Assembly: GCA_900119285.1 (NCBI GenBank)
Contig: FPIT01000008.1
Coordinates: forward strand, 1 to 64,000
DNA from: Prevotellaceae bacterium HUN156
GTDB taxonomy: Bacteria; Bacteroidota; Bacteroidia; Bacteroidales; Bacteroidaceae
DNA: 64,000 nt
Direction: 5' to 3'
Below the pieces are notes generated by a model. The model searched no databases. It was not told the DNA's origin and was given only the letters and a program-made list of their open reading frames with translations. A program made the translations under genes and the position numbers. Below are positions 18,944 through 28,231 of this stretch, piece by piece (position 1 is the first letter of the stretch; every line of letters begins with the position of its first letter).

Positions 18944-20221
18944 TTAATCCACTTTCCATTTAGCAAACCAGCGTTCGTTAAATGTCAAACCTATATTGAT
19001 TCGGAAAGTATTTTCCTTCACGAAAGCAGAGGCTGAATTACGAACCCACTGAGCACTGATATTCAGAATCGAACGATTATTCCATGAATTATAAATAGGA
19101 ATACCAAAGCCCGCACTTACTGTCATCTCACTAGGACCATCCTGTGTACCTATTTTATAATAAGGTGTTGCATAAGACACACCCAAACGATAATGAACAA
19201 GTTGCAAGAACTTACGTCCTAATGGATTTGGTTCCCAATCAACACCTGCAGCAATCTGATGACGATTCTGATAAATGCCACCCTTCATCTCATATTTCGT
19301 ATTATCAAATACTGGATAATCTATATCGCTCCATTTTTGGAAGGTATAGTCCGCTGCTATTGTCAAGCTATGATTGTGCATTATTGACGCACCGACACCC
19401 AACATATGAGGCAATTTGAAAGCATCTGCAACAGAGAAATTTCTTTCTGTTGATGATGAACTGCTGGAATTGGTGTTAATGATTTGCAAATCAGCATCAC
19501 CATGCAATTGATGTCCAAGACCTGCTGTAACACCAATCGTCAGCAAATCCTTCTTAGTAACTAACTGTTGCCATTGAGCACCAAGATCCAACTTATAGCT
19601 GCTCACGTTTGTAGAATAGACTCTAGTGATAGTACTAGAATTACTTTCACTACTTACCACTGGTATAGTCTTAGAATACTTTCCCCAGAAATAAGAAATA
19701 TTGGCACCAACAGAAAAACCTTTGGCAAATTCCCAACCAGTGCCAAAGAATGCCTGCGAGAATCCACCATCACCAGAGTACGTTGTAGTAGCTGATGTTG
19801 AAGCTACCTTTTCTGTATGATTATATGTATAACCGATATTTGAGAAAGGCACAACACCGACTGCGACACCTACTTTAGGCAACAGACGGAAAGACGCCAC
19901 TGCATAATCAAAATTTCCTGTCTTGGAATTCAGACTTTTATTACCTTCCTTATAATTGGTTATCTGTCCAGTTACACCGACATCGAGCAACATTGTCAAT
20001 GAATCCACTGCAGAATACGAAGCAGGATTCTTCATATTGACAATATTTCCACTACGCAAACCATAGGCAACACCGCCCATTCCACGATTGAAACCTTGCG
20101 ACTGGTCAGCCAAGACGCCCATACCATACTGGCTGTATGGCGACAATGTCGAACTTACTTGAGCATTTGCCGACAGGAACATCACACCAGTCAGAAGACT
20201 TACGAAATAGCGTTTATTCAT
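18944..20221 (-). CDS. FadL-like outer membrane barrel upstream of lptC
   Basis: A 425-residue predicted outer membrane beta barrel. It has a signal peptide (YFVSLLTGVMFLSANA), then SSTLSPYSQYGMGVL and RGMGGVAYGLRSGNIVNMKNP, the Gly-rich and Asn-Pro motifs seen in Bacteroidales FadL-like barrels, followed by alternating strands. Proteins like this commonly precede lptC in the phylum; the role is unknown, but an envelope-assembly or lipid-channel function is plausible. It is the first gene of the block OMP-lptC-corC, driven from a box at 20255-20262. Confidence 0.78.
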   Translation of the reverse strand: MNKRYFVSLLTGVMFLSANAQVSSTLSPYSQYGMGVLADQSQGFNRGMGGVAYGLRSGNIVNMKNPASYSAVDSLTMLLDVGVTGQITNYKEGNKSLNSKTGNFDYAVASFRLLPKVGVAVGVVPFSNIGYTYNHTEKVASTSATTTYSGDGGFSQAFFGTGWEFAKGFSVGANISYFWGKYSKTIPVVSSESNSSTITRVYSTNVSSYKLDLGAQWQQLVTKKDLLTIGVTAGLGHQLHGDADLQIINTNSSSSSSTERNFSVADAFKLPHMLGVGASIMHNHSLTIAADYTFQKWSDIDYPVFDNTKYEMKGGIYQNRHQIAAGVDWEPNPLGRKFLQLVHYRLGVSYATPYYKIGTQDGPSEMTVSAGFGIPIYNSWNNRSILNISAQWVRNSASAFVKENTFRINIGLTFNERWFAKWKVD

Positions 20222-20254
20222 AATTTAATATTTAATCAATTCGATTTCGGGTTG

Positions 20255-20262
20255 CAAAATTA
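20255..20262 (-). promoter_or_regulatory. -7 box of the OMP-lptC-corC block
   Basis: The minus strand reads TAATTTTG followed by CAACC, 33 bp before the start codon. It is divergent from the lnb promoter at 20308-20315. Confidence 0.6.
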
Positions 20263-20307
20263 TTGAAAAAAAACGAAATAAACGCACGATAAGTGGAAAA
20301 TAAAGGT

Positions 20308-20315
20308 TAATTTTG
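20308..20315 (+). promoter_or_regulatory. -7 box of lnb, almost touching the start codon
   Basis: TAATTTTG followed by CATC ends only 4 bp before the GTG start at 20320, so transcription probably begins at or within a few bases of the start codon. Confidence 0.6.
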
Positions 20316-20319
20316 CATC

Positions 20320-21516
20320 GTGAAACATTTAAAAAATATTTTTAATGCTCTTAGAGGGGTATTTTTGACGGCAATCATCGCCTGCCCAACCCCAGTATTG
20401 GCTCAGGATCACGACTTATCATCAATGGATTCTGTTGAGATTAGTTTATTAACATGTCAACCACATGATGAAGTGTACAGCCTTTACGGGCATACTGCCA
20501 TCCGATACCACGAACTGACCCCAAGAGGTATTGATGCCGCTTTCAATTATGGTGTTTTCAACTACGATGCGCCATTGTTTGTGGCGCGTTTTGTCTTTGG
20601 CCTTACCGATTATGAGTTAGGAGCCTATCCTTACGATTTATTCCAAAGAGAGTACCATCGCCTTGGCTGTATGGTTACAGAACAAGTACTCAACCTAACC
20701 AACGAAGAGAAACAACAATTAAAGATAGCTTTATCGGAAAATCTACGACCTGAGAACAAGATATATCGTTATAATTATTTCTATAACAATTGCACCACTC
20801 AGGCTCGCGACATAATTGAGCGTTGCATTAACGGTAAAGTGCAATATCCTAGCCGTGAAGACTTTACACCATCATACCGAGATATGATACATGAGATGAC
20901 AAGACAAAATCCATGGTCACGTTTTGGTAATGATTTATTATTAGGTATTCAAGCTGATTGCAAAACGAACTCACGAGAACAAGAGTTCCTTCCGCACAAT
21001 CTATTGTATGATTTCGACCATGCGCAGATTTATGCAAATGATAGTCTTCGTCCGCTCGTCAAAGAACGTCGAATAGCAGTACCCGCAGGTGTACAGATTC
21101 AGCAAGAAGGATTTCCACTGAAGCCCATACAGTGTGGTCTCATCTTATTGGCAGTTGGCCTTCTGCTTTTCCTTATCCAATGGAAGCTACATCGCACATT
21201 CCTGATATGGGAAGTATTTCTTATGTTGCTTTCTGGAATTGTTGGTATCGTACTCTTCCTGATGCTCTTCTCGCAGCATCCCACAGTACGCATCAACCTA
21301 CAGATTCTGTTCTTTAATCCTATTCACCTGATATACCTCTATCCTATTATTAGACACAAGCCAAACCGCTATTGGATAATTGTGGTTGTACTATGTTTAT
21401 TATTCCTGATAGGCGGACTTTTCCAGAGCTATGCTGAAGGTATTTGGAATTTGGCATTGTGTTTGCTGTTACAAAGTATACTACACTCAATTATGTATAA
21501 GAAAAACAATGAGTAA
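20320..21516 (+). CDS. DUF4105 / Lnb-type lipoprotein N-acyltransferase
   Basis: A 398-residue membrane protein with a signal-like N-terminus (LTAIIACPTPVLAQ), a periplasmic DUF4105 domain and about five C-terminal membrane helices. The DUF4105 domain shows the conserved SLYGHTAIRYHE and YFYNNCTTQARD blocks, whose His and Cys suggest a papain-like thiol centre. Bacteroidota lack Lnt, and this family has been connected with lipoprotein N-acylation (Lnb). The GTG start is supported by the signal peptide, as no ATG is available, and the promoter box leaves almost no leader. The downstream gene overlaps by 8 bp. Confidence 0.75.
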   Translation: MKHLKNIFNALRGVFLTAIIACPTPVLAQDHDLSSMDSVEISLLTCQPHDEVYSLYGHTAIRYHELTPRGIDAAFNYGVFNYDAPLFVARFVFGLTDYELGAYPYDLFQREYHRLGCMVTEQVLNLTNEEKQQLKIALSENLRPENKIYRYNYFYNNCTTQARDIIERCINGKVQYPSREDFTPSYRDMIHEMTRQNPWSRFGNDLLLGIQADCKTNSREQEFLPHNLLYDFDHAQIYANDSLRPLVKERRIAVPAGVQIQQEGFPLKPIQCGLILLAVGLLLFLIQWKLHRTFLIWEVFLMLLSGIVGIVLFLMLFSQHPTVRINLQILFFNPIHLIYLYPIIRHKPNRYWIIVVVLCLLFLIGGLFQSYAEGIWNLALCLLLQSILHSIMYKKNNE

Positions 21517-22885
21517 TAAATATCTATACATCACCCTACTATCCGTATTGGGATTTAGCGAAGAGCTCACTGCACAGGTCGTTACACAGGCGCCTAAGCT
21601 GGTGGTAAGTATCACTGTCGATGAGCTACGTACCGATGAGTTGGAGACGTTCTCGCCACTCTATTCTCCCAACGGACTGAAGCGATTGTTGCAGGATGGC
21701 ACCTTCTTTACTAATGCCTCCTACCCTTTCACTCCAGTAGACAGAGCGTCAGCAGCAGCTTCGTTGTCAACGGGTTCTACACCTTATTATCATGGCATCA
21801 CAGGTGCAGAGTGGCTTGATCGTAGTACACTGCGTCCCGTTCGTTCTGTCCATGACCTTCGTCTGGGCTATTCGCCCAAACAGTTAGGTGCCTCCACCCT
21901 CGGTGATGAATTAAAAATAGCCACAAACGGTATTGCTAAGGTTTTTGCCTTTGCTGCCACACCCGAGAATGCCATATTGTCAGCAGGACATGCTGCCGAT
22001 GGTGCTGCATGGATGCAAACCAACCAATGGGTAATTACCAGCTTCTATGAGCCTACCAATCAGTGGCTGCGAGGTTATACACGTCTCTACCAACCCTCTG
22101 CCGATACAAATGCCAGTGTGACAGAAATTGCGCTGGATTGTCTGAATGGTGGCGGCTTGGCGCTGGACGATAAGACAGACCTGCTGAGTGTAGGCTACAG
22201 TGTCGATTCTCAGATGGAGAGCTACGTAGCTTTAGATCGCGCTATCGCCCAATTGGTAGACAGTGTCAGCAAACGTATCCCCCTTGACAGAGTACTCTTC
22301 GTACTCACAAGTACAGGTACACGTCGTGTAGAAAACGAGCAGAACAATAATGAGAAATACCGTATTCCTACAGGAAAGTTCTATATCAATCGTACAGCAA
22401 ATCTGCTGAACATGTATCTGGGTGCCACCTATGGTACTGCTCAGTATGTGGAAGCTATCTATCGCAATCAACTTTTCATTGACCACAAGTTGCTGGAACG
22501 AAAAAACATCAATCTAAGCGATATGTTGCGCCGGGCACAGGAGTTTATCCTGCAGCTTTCTGGAGTGCGCCACGTCTATACAGCTAATCAACTCACCACC
22601 AGCGACAGCAATCTATTGAGTGCTATTCGCAATGGTTTTAATGTCGAGAAGTGTGGCGATTTAATTATTGATATTGCTCCTGGATGGGAACTGGTTAACG
22701 AGAACGACCACACCTCTACCACCTCGCGAGCCAGCAACATTCCTTTCCCCATCATTTTCTATGGTGCTGGTATCAAGTCACAGCGTGTACAGACACCCGT
22801 TACTGTCGATGCTATAGCACCGACCATTGCCCGCATCATCCGCATCCGGGCACCTAATGCATGTTCGACAGAACCGCTTTTTTAA
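21509..22885 (+). CDS. Alkaline-phosphatase-fold protein, probably catalytically inactive
   Basis: A 458-residue exported protein of the alkaline phosphatase/nucleotide pyrophosphatase superfamily (PafA-like). I chose the ATG at 21509, which gives a signal peptide (YLYITLLSVLGFSEELTAQ) and overlaps the lnb stop codon. The fold markers are present: SITVDELRTDEL (residues 34-45), a Thr in PFTPVDRAS, STGSTPYYHGI and SAGHAADGAAW. The metal-binding motifs are not. The expected DHG reads TSTG (267-270), the usual H-G-[ST]-P...H-V-P segment reads HTSTTSRASNIPFP (401-414), and the S-T-D-x-x-G-H site reads SVDSQMES. It is probably a pseudoenzyme acting with Lnb in the envelope. Confidence 0.7.
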   Translation: MSNKYLYITLLSVLGFSEELTAQVVTQAPKLVVSITVDELRTDELETFSPLYSPNGLKRLLQDGTFFTNASYPFTPVDRASAAASLSTGSTPYYHGITGAEWLDRSTLRPVRSVHDLRLGYSPKQLGASTLGDELKIATNGIAKVFAFAATPENAILSAGHAADGAAWMQTNQWVITSFYEPTNQWLRGYTRLYQPSADTNASVTEIALDCLNGGGLALDDKTDLLSVGYSVDSQMESYVALDRAIAQLVDSVSKRIPLDRVLFVLTSTGTRRVENEQNNNEKYRIPTGKFYINRTANLLNMYLGATYGTAQYVEAIYRNQLFIDHKLLERKNINLSDMLRRAQEFILQLSGVRHVYTANQLTTSDSNLLSAIRNGFNVEKCGDLIIDIAPGWELVNENDHTSTTSRASNIPFPIIFYGAGIKSQRVQTPVTVDAIAPTIARIIRIRAPNACSTEPLF

Positions 22886-22937
22886 TCAAAAAAAGTAAAA
22901 AAGTAAAAAGGCGGGCGTAAGTACGGATTATTTTTCG

Positions 22938-22945
22938 TACCTTTG
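22938..22945 (+). promoter_or_regulatory. -7 box of secA
   Basis: TACCTTTG followed by CATCC matches TAnnTTTG, 77 bp before the secA start, so the leader is about 70 nt and AT-rich. Between the preceding stop codon and this box there is a short 8-bp-period run (AAAAAAGT units, 22889-22911). Confidence 0.6.
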
Positions 22946-23022
22946 CATCCGCTTTATAATATATAAGGTAAACTGCGAACTTAAAAATATCATTAGTAAA
23001 TTAAAAATAGTATTATATAACG

Positions 23023-26000
23023 ATGAATTTCAACAAATTATTACGCTCGTTGTTCGGCGACAAGTCATCACGTGACATGAAACTCATCCAACCACTGGTA
23101 GAAAAGGTAAAAGCCGTATATCCAGAGGTTCAGAAGCTCAACAACGACGCACTGCGCCAGCGCACAAAGGATATCCAGCGCCAAGTGCAGGATTCTGCTA
23201 ACCAACAGAAAGAAGAGATAGAAAAACTGAAGGCAACCATTGAAGAGACGCCTATTGACGAGCGTGCTGATATCTTCGCACAGATTGACAAACTGGAGAA
23301 AGAAGTGCTCGAAATCTACGAAAAGGCACTCAATGAGGTGATGCCAGAGGTCTTCGCTATTGTTAAGGAGACTGCACGTCGCTTCGCAGAGAATGAAGAA
23401 ACTGTTGTTACGGCAACAGATTTTGACCGCGAACTGGCTGCCGACCCACGTCATGACTTCATTACCATTGATGGTAACCAAGCCATCTATCATAACCACT
23501 GGACCGCTGGTGGTAACGATTTGAAATGGGAGATGGTACACTATGACGTACAGCTCTTCGGTGGTACCGTACTGCATCAGGGTAAGATTGCCGAGATGGC
23601 TACGGGTGAAGGTAAAACGCTTGTTGCTACCCTCCCCGTCTTCCTCAACGCTCTTACAGGTAATGGTGTTCACGTTGTTACTGTCAACGACTATCTGGCT
23701 AAGCGTGACTCAGAATGGATGGGACCTCTCTATATGTTCCACGGACTTTCTGTAGACTGTATCGACAAGCACCAGCCTAACTCTGAGGCTCGTCGTAAGG
23801 CATATCAGGCTGATATCACCTTCGGTACCAACAACGAGTTTGGTTTCGACTATCTGCGTGATAATATGGCCATCTCTCCTGCCGATCTCGTACAGCGTGC
23901 CCACAATTATGCCATTGTCGACGAGGTTGACTCAGTGTTGATTGACGATGCCCGTACCCCTCTGATTATCTCAGGTCCTGTGCCCAAGGGCGACGACCAG
24001 ATGTTCGAGGAATATCAGCCACTCGTAGAGAAGCTGGTAGGCGTACAGCGCCAGTTGGCTACTCAGTATCTCGCTGATGCTAAGCAGAAGATTACTGAGG
24101 GTATGGAGAAGAACGACAAGAAATTGCTCGACGAAGGTTTCCTCGCACTCTATCGTTCACACAAGTCTATGCCCAAGAACAAGCCACTCATCAAGTTCCT
24201 CTCTGAGGATGGTATCAAGAGTGGTATGCTCAAGACTGAGGAAACCTATATGGAGAACAACAACCGTCGTATGCCCGAGGTTACAGAGCCCCTGTACTTC
24301 GTAGTTGACGAGAAGTTGAACTCATGCGACCTCACTGACAAGGGTACTGCTTGGCTTGCTAAGCAGGTAGGTGATGCAGAACTCTTCGTATTGCCCGACA
24401 TTACTTCACAGCTCTCAGCCCTTGAGGGTGATAGCCGTTTATCTGACGAAGAGCGCGTCAATAAGAAAGACGAGCTGTTGCAGCACTATGCCGTACAGTC
24501 TGAGCGCGTTCACACCCTCCAGCAGTTGCTGAAGGCCTACTGTATGTTCAATAAGGACGATGAGTATGTCGTTATCGATGGCGAGGTAAAGATTGTCGAT
24601 GAGCAGACTGGTCGTATCATGGAAGGTCGCCGCTGGTCAGACGGTTTGCACCAGGCTGTAGAGGCCAAGGAGCATGTAAAGGTAGAGGCTGCCACACAGA
24701 CCTTTGCTACCATCACCCTTCAGAACTACTTCCGCATGTACCACAAGTTGGCTGGTATGACGGGTACCGCTTCTACCGAGGCTGGTGAGTTCTGGGATAT
24801 CTATAAGCTCGATGTTGTTGAGATTCCTACCAATCGTCCTGTCATCCGTGACGATATGGACGACCGTATCTATAAAACTGCCCGTGAGAAGTACAAGGCT
24901 GTCATTGAAGAAGTCGTACGTCTGCGCAATGCGGGCCGTCCTACCCTTATTGGTACCACCAGCGTAGAAATCTCTGAGCTGCTCTCTCGTATGCTCGATA
25001 TGTACGTAGATCCTGCTACCGGTCGTCGTGAGGGTATTCCACATCAGGTGCTGAATGCTAAGTTGCACCAGAAGGAGGCCGACATCGTTGCTTTGGCTGG
25101 TCAATCAGTCAACGGTAAGGGTGCTGTCACCATCGCCACCAACATGGCTGGTCGTGGTACCGATATCAAGCTGTCACCTGAAGTAAAGGCCGCTGGTGGT
25201 CTTGCCATCATTGGTACAGAGCGCCACGAATCTCGTCGTGTAGACCGCCAGTTGCGTGGTCGTGCCGGACGTCAGGGTGACCCAGGTTCTTCACTCTTCT
25301 TCATCTCTTTGGAGGATAAGCTGATGCGTCTGTTCGGTTCTGAGCGTATTGCCACCGTTATGGACCGTCTGGGCTTCAAGGAAGGCGAGATGCTTGAGAG
25401 TCCGATGATTAGCCGTCAGGTAGAGCGTGCGCAGAAAAAGGTTGAGGAGAACAACTTCGGTATCCGTAAGCGCCTGCTCGAATACGATGACGTGATGAAC
25501 AAGCAGCGTACCGTTGTTTATTCTAAACGTCGTCACGCCCTCATGGGTGAGCGTATCGGTATGGATATCTCTAACACCATTTGGGACCGCGTGGTTAACA
25601 TCATCGAGAATAACGACTACGAAGGCTGCAAGGAGCAGTTCATCAAGTTGTTCGCTATGGAAGTACCCTTCACCAATGAGGAATTCATCAACAAGAATCC
25701 CGAGGATTTGGCAGAGGAAGCTTTCCAGGTTGCTATGGGCAACTTCAAGCGCAAGATGGAACGCGTTCAGGAGGTAGCAATGCCCGTCATCAAGCAGGTT
25801 TACGAGAACCAAGGTCAGATGTACGAGCGCATCGTTGTGCCCTTGACTGATGGTCGCAAGATGTACAATATCCCCTGTAACCTCAAGGAAGCCTACGATA
25901 CTGAGTGTAAGTCTGTTGTTAAGGAGTTTGAGAAGCAGATTCTGCTCCACATCATTGACGAGGCTTGGAAGGAGAACCTCCGTGAACTCGATGAGTTGAA

Positions 26001-26388
26001 GCACTCTGTTCAGAACGCTTCTTACGAGCAGAAAGACCCATTGCTTATCTTCAAGTTAGAGAGCGTAAAGCTGTTCGACAATATGGTTAACACCATGAAC
26101 AATCGTTCTGTCTCTATCCTCATGCGTGCTCAGATTCCTGAGATGCAGCAGGTGCAGGAGGCAGCTCCCGAACAGCACACTCAGCGTCAGCAGTATACAG
26201 AGTCTAAGCAGCAGCTCGGTGCCGAGCAGCTCACTGACCCCAACCAGGCTGCCGCAGCAGCTCAGGACACCCGTTCACAGCAGCCTCGCACTCCATTCAT
26301 CAAGGATAAGATGCCAGGTCGCAATGATCCCTGTCCTTGTGGTTCTGGTAAGAAATTCAAGAACTGCCACGGTCGTGGATTAGTATAA
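23023..26388 (+). CDS. secA: Preprotein translocase ATPase SecA
   Basis: SecA drives proteins through SecYEG using ATP. The 1121-residue product is large, as usual in Bacteroidota, with an extended N-terminal region and an insertion of roughly 90 residues before the second helicase half. Visible motifs are Walker A ([11 protein letters not shown]), the DEAD-like [31 protein letters not shown], and the [16 protein letters not shown] segment. The C-terminus has a Gln/Ala-rich linker and a zinc-binding tail, [20 protein letters not shown], which contacts SecB or ribosomes in other bacteria. It stands alone with its own promoter. Confidence 0.98.
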   Translation: MNFNKLLRSLFGDKSSRDMKLIQPLVEKVKAVYPEVQKLNNDALRQRTKDIQRQVQDSANQQKEEIEKLKATIEETPIDERADIFAQIDKLEKEVLEIYEKALNEVMPEVFAIVKETARRFAENEETVVTATDFDRELAADPRHDFITIDGNQAIYHNHWTAGGNDLKWEMVHYDVQLFGGTVLHQGKIAEMATGEGKTLVATLPVFLNALTGNGVHVVTVNDYLAKRDSEWMGPLYMFHGLSVDCIDKHQPNSEARRKAYQADITFGTNNEFGFDYLRDNMAISPADLVQRAHNYAIVDEVDSVLIDDARTPLIISGPVPKGDDQMFEEYQPLVEKLVGVQRQLATQYLADAKQKITEGMEKNDKKLLDEGFLALYRSHKSMPKNKPLIKFLSEDGIKSGMLKTEETYMENNNRRMPEVTEPLYFVVDEKLNSCDLTDKGTAWLAKQVGDAELFVLPDITSQLSALEGDSRLSDEERVNKKDELLQHYAVQSERVHTLQQLLKAYCMFNKDDEYVVIDGEVKIVDEQTGRIMEGRRWSDGLHQAVEAKEHVKVEAATQTFATITLQNYFRMYHKLAGMTGTASTEAGEFWDIYKLDVVEIPTNRPVIRDDMDDRIYKTAREKYKAVIEEVVRLRNAGRPTLIGTTSVEISELLSRMLDMYVDPATGRREGIPHQVLNAKLHQKEADIVALAGQSVNGKGAVTIATNMAGRGTDIKLSPEVKAAGGLAIIGTERHESRRVDRQLRGRAGRQGDPGSSLFFISLEDKLMRLFGSERIATVMDRLGFKEGEMLESPMISRQVERAQKKVEENNFGIRKRLLEYDDVMNKQRTVVYSKRRHALMGERIGMDISNTIWDRVVNIIENNDYEGCKEQFIKLFAMEVPFTNEEFINKNPEDLAEEAFQVAMGNFKRKMERVQEVAMPVIKQVYENQGQMYERIVVPLTDGRKMYNIPCNLKEAYDTECKSVVKEFEKQILLHIIDEAWKENLRELDELKHSVQNASYEQKDPLLIFKLESVKLFDNMVNTMNNRSVSILMRAQIPEMQQVQEAAPEQHTQRQQYTESKQQLGAEQLTDPNQAAAAAQDTRSQQPRTPFIKDKMPGRNDPCPCGSGKKFKNCHGRGLV

Positions 26389-26461
26389 CTAGATTATCTA
26401 GACCATCTAGAATGCCTAGATGGTCTAGAATAACTAGAAAACTAGATAAAAACTAGAATAA
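26389..26461. repeat. CTAGA nonamer array with a 14-bp perfect hairpin
   Basis: Eight CTAGA-starting units follow each other; the first five have a strict 9-bp period. Within it, TCTAGACCATCTAG (26397-26410) and its exact complement (26416-26429) form a 14-bp stem with the loop AATGC. No T tract follows, so it is not a normal terminator. It fills the whole gap between the secA stop and the ABC gene and contains a TAG stop in every unit. Confidence 0.75.
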
Positions 26462-26463
26462 CT

Positions 26464-27201
26464 ATGATCAAGATTGAAAACCTCAAAAAGAACTTCGGTG
26501 AGACAACAGCCTGTGATATTCCCTCATTCACTATCAACAACGGTGATATCCTTGGCTTAGTAGGAAACAACGGTGCAGGTAAGACCACCCTCTTCCGCCT
26601 TCTTCTCGATTTGCTCAAGGCCGACGAAGGCCATGTAGAGTATATAGTCCCCTCTCCTGAAGGCGAGGGAACAGGTAATGAGGTCATCAATCCCACAGAA
26701 AGCGAAGACTGGAAGCAGCTGGTAGGCGCCTATGTCGATGAAGGATTCCTCATAGACTTCCTTACTCCCGAAGAGTATTTTGCTTTCTTGGGTAAAGTGT
26801 CAGGTATGACACAGCAAGATGTTGACGAACGTCTGAAAGATTTTGAGCGCTTTGCTAATGGTGAAATCTTTGGTCAGAAGAAGCTCATCCGCAACCTCTC
26901 GGCAGGTAACAAGATGAAGGTAGGCATTATCTCTGCCCTACTCCGCAAGCCGAAGATAGTCATCCTCGATGAGCCATTCAACTTCCTCGACCCCACCTCA
27001 CAGCTAGTCTTGAAGCATCTGCTCACCGACTACGCACAGCAGACGGGTGCCACCGTGCTTATCTCCAGTCACAACCTGCAGCACACAGTAGATATCTCAA
27101 CCCGTATCGCCTTATTGGAACACGGTGTCATTATCCGCGACCTTGCCAACAGTAATGGCAGCGCCACTGCCGAGCTTCAGGAATATTTCGGAGCAGAATA
27201 A
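26464..27201 (+). CDS. ABC transporter ATP-binding subunit (orphan)
   Basis: A 245-residue ABC ATPase with Walker A (GLVGNNGAGKTTLFRLL), signature (NLSAGNKMKVGIISAL), Walker B (PKIVILDEPFNFLDP) and H-loop (ISSHNLQ). The affinity is with gliding/bacitracin-type exporters, but no permease is encoded beside it, so the partner must lie elsewhere. Residues about 60-75 (VPSPEGEGTGNEV) look like an insertion between the P-loop and Q-loop regions. They are encoded by an imperfect palindrome, CCCTCTCCTGAAGGCGAGGG. A terminator follows at 27250-27280. Confidence 0.85.
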   Translation: MIKIENLKKNFGETTACDIPSFTINNGDILGLVGNNGAGKTTLFRLLLDLLKADEGHVEYIVPSPEGEGTGNEVINPTESEDWKQLVGAYVDEGFLIDFLTPEEYFAFLGKVSGMTQQDVDERLKDFERFANGEIFGQKKLIRNLSAGNKMKVGIISALLRKPKIVILDEPFNFLDPTSQLVLKHLLTDYAQQTGATVLISSHNLQHTVDISTRIALLEHGVIIRDLANSNGSATAELQEYFGAE

Positions 27202-27249
27202 TCTTCTGATATATCAGAATAACGGTTCACACTTGAACCCAACCATTAT

Positions 27250-27280
27250 AAGGGCTACCTCACTTCTGAGCGTAGCCCTT
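27250..27280 (+). terminator. Terminator after the orphan ABC gene
   Basis: AAGGGCTAC and GTAGCCCTT form a perfect 9-bp stem with a 13-nt loop, followed by TAATTATT. It is 48 bp after the stop codon. The next 280 bp hold no gene that I can support. Confidence 0.8.
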
Positions 27281-27561
27281 TAATTATTCATTGTTTCCAC
27301 GAACTTTGTACCTTAATAAACGAGGACATAAAAATAAAAGACAGTTCGCTGCAACAACAAACAACAAACATTTGCGACAAGCATTCAACATTTCCATAAC
27401 CTCCCAAATTGTGCAAATGGTGCTAAGAATCGAGCCCTATAGATGCTCTATTTTTGGCAGAGAGCTGAAAATGTAGAACCTTTGCATTGTAATCAGAACA
27501 AAGTCGTAAAGAGTCTCAAAAACGGCGTAAAAAGAAAAAATAAAACCTTAACAATAAAACT

Positions 27562-27663
27562 ATGGCAATAATAGTTCGACGACCTCAACCTTTAGGTCAA
27601 AGAAAACTCAAACTTCAAGGTTTAAAGAAAAAGGGAAGCACTTCGCTCCCCTTTATTACTTAG
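27562..27663 (+). CDS. Possible basic micropeptide, unrecognised
   Basis: An open frame for a 33-residue basic peptide (MAIIVRRPQPLGQRKLKLQG, then KKKGSTS and so on). It is preceded by AACCTTTGCATTG about 85 bp upstream, which is close to but not a perfect promoter box. Its last third overlaps the ridA terminator hairpin, which argues against coding. It might be the remnant of a small DNA-binding gene. Weakly supported. Confidence 0.2.
   Translation: MAIIVRRPQPLGQRKLKLQGLKKKGSTSLPFIT
27630..27654 (-). terminator. Terminator after ridA
   Basis: On the minus strand AAAGGGGAGC pairs with GCTTCCCTTT around GAAGT, with one G-U pair, followed by TTCTTT. It lies 19 bp after the ridA stop codon. 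Confidence 0.75.
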
Positions 27664-27673
27664 TGCATAATTA

Positions 27674-28051
27674 TTAAATAGCTTCTGCAATAACCTCGAT
27701 TTCCACCAAAGCGCCTTTGGGCAAGGACTTTACGGCTACGGCAGAGCGGGCTGGATAAGGCTCGGTGAAGAACTCTGCATAGACACTGTTCATGTCAGCA
27801 AAGTCGTTCATGTCAGCCATAAAGACCGTAGTCTTCACCACATTGTTCAGCGATAAACCTTCCTCTGCCAGAATAGCCTTCACATTGTTCAGCGACTGGC
27901 GTGTCTGTTCCTTGATTCCTCCTTCGGCAAATGCTCCAGTGGTAGGATCAATAGGAATCTGTCCAGAGGTATATACTAAGTTACCAACTCTAATGGCCTG
28001 ACTATATGGGCCAATGGCTGCAGGAGCCTTCTTTGTGCTAATTACTTTCAT
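27674..28051 (-). CDS. ridA: RidA family enamine/imine deaminase
   Basis: RidA hydrolyses reactive enamine/imine intermediates, such as 2-aminoacrylate, that leak from PLP enzymes. The 125-residue product has the full family pattern: [25 protein letters not shown], the [14 protein letters not shown] strand and the substrate-binding Arg in [21 protein letters not shown]. It is the last gene of a minus-strand group with a small membrane protein and a cyclophilin, and a terminator follows directly. Confidence 0.95.
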   Translation of the reverse strand: MKVISTKKAPAAIGPYSQAIRVGNLVYTSGQIPIDPTTGAFAEGGIKEQTRQSLNNVKAILAEEGLSLNNVVKTTVFMADMNDFADMNSVYAEFFTEPYPARSAVAVKSLPKGALVEIEVIAEAI

Positions 28052-28083
28052 CGTTTAAGTTTTTATGTTTACGGAAATCAGGA

Positions 28084-28215
28084 TTACTTCTTATGAGCTT
28101 TCTTTTTCTTCAATTCATAGAACAGAGAGATAACAGCGATGACTACACCTACGACGCCGACAAGCAGGGTAATCATATCAAAATTTTCTTTTGCCCAAGT
28201 GGTTATTGCATCCAT
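28084..28215 (-). CDS. Small single-pass membrane protein
   Basis: A 43-residue peptide with an amphipathic start (MDAITTWAKENFD), one strongly hydrophobic helix (MITLLVGVVGVVIAVISLF) and a basic tail (YELKKKKAHKK), so the C-terminus should face the cytoplasm. It sits 16 bp after the cyclophilin stop and 32 bp before ridA on the same strand, which supports a real, cotranscribed gene. I do not recognise a named family. Confidence 0.65.
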   Translation of the reverse strand: MDAITTWAKENFDMITLLVGVVGVVIAVISLFYELKKKKAHKK

Positions 28216-28231
28216 ATTCTTTGATTTACAT

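Noticed and set aside
26397..26429. secA terminator
   Set aside because: The 14-bp stem has no T tract on either strand and is part of a nonamer array.
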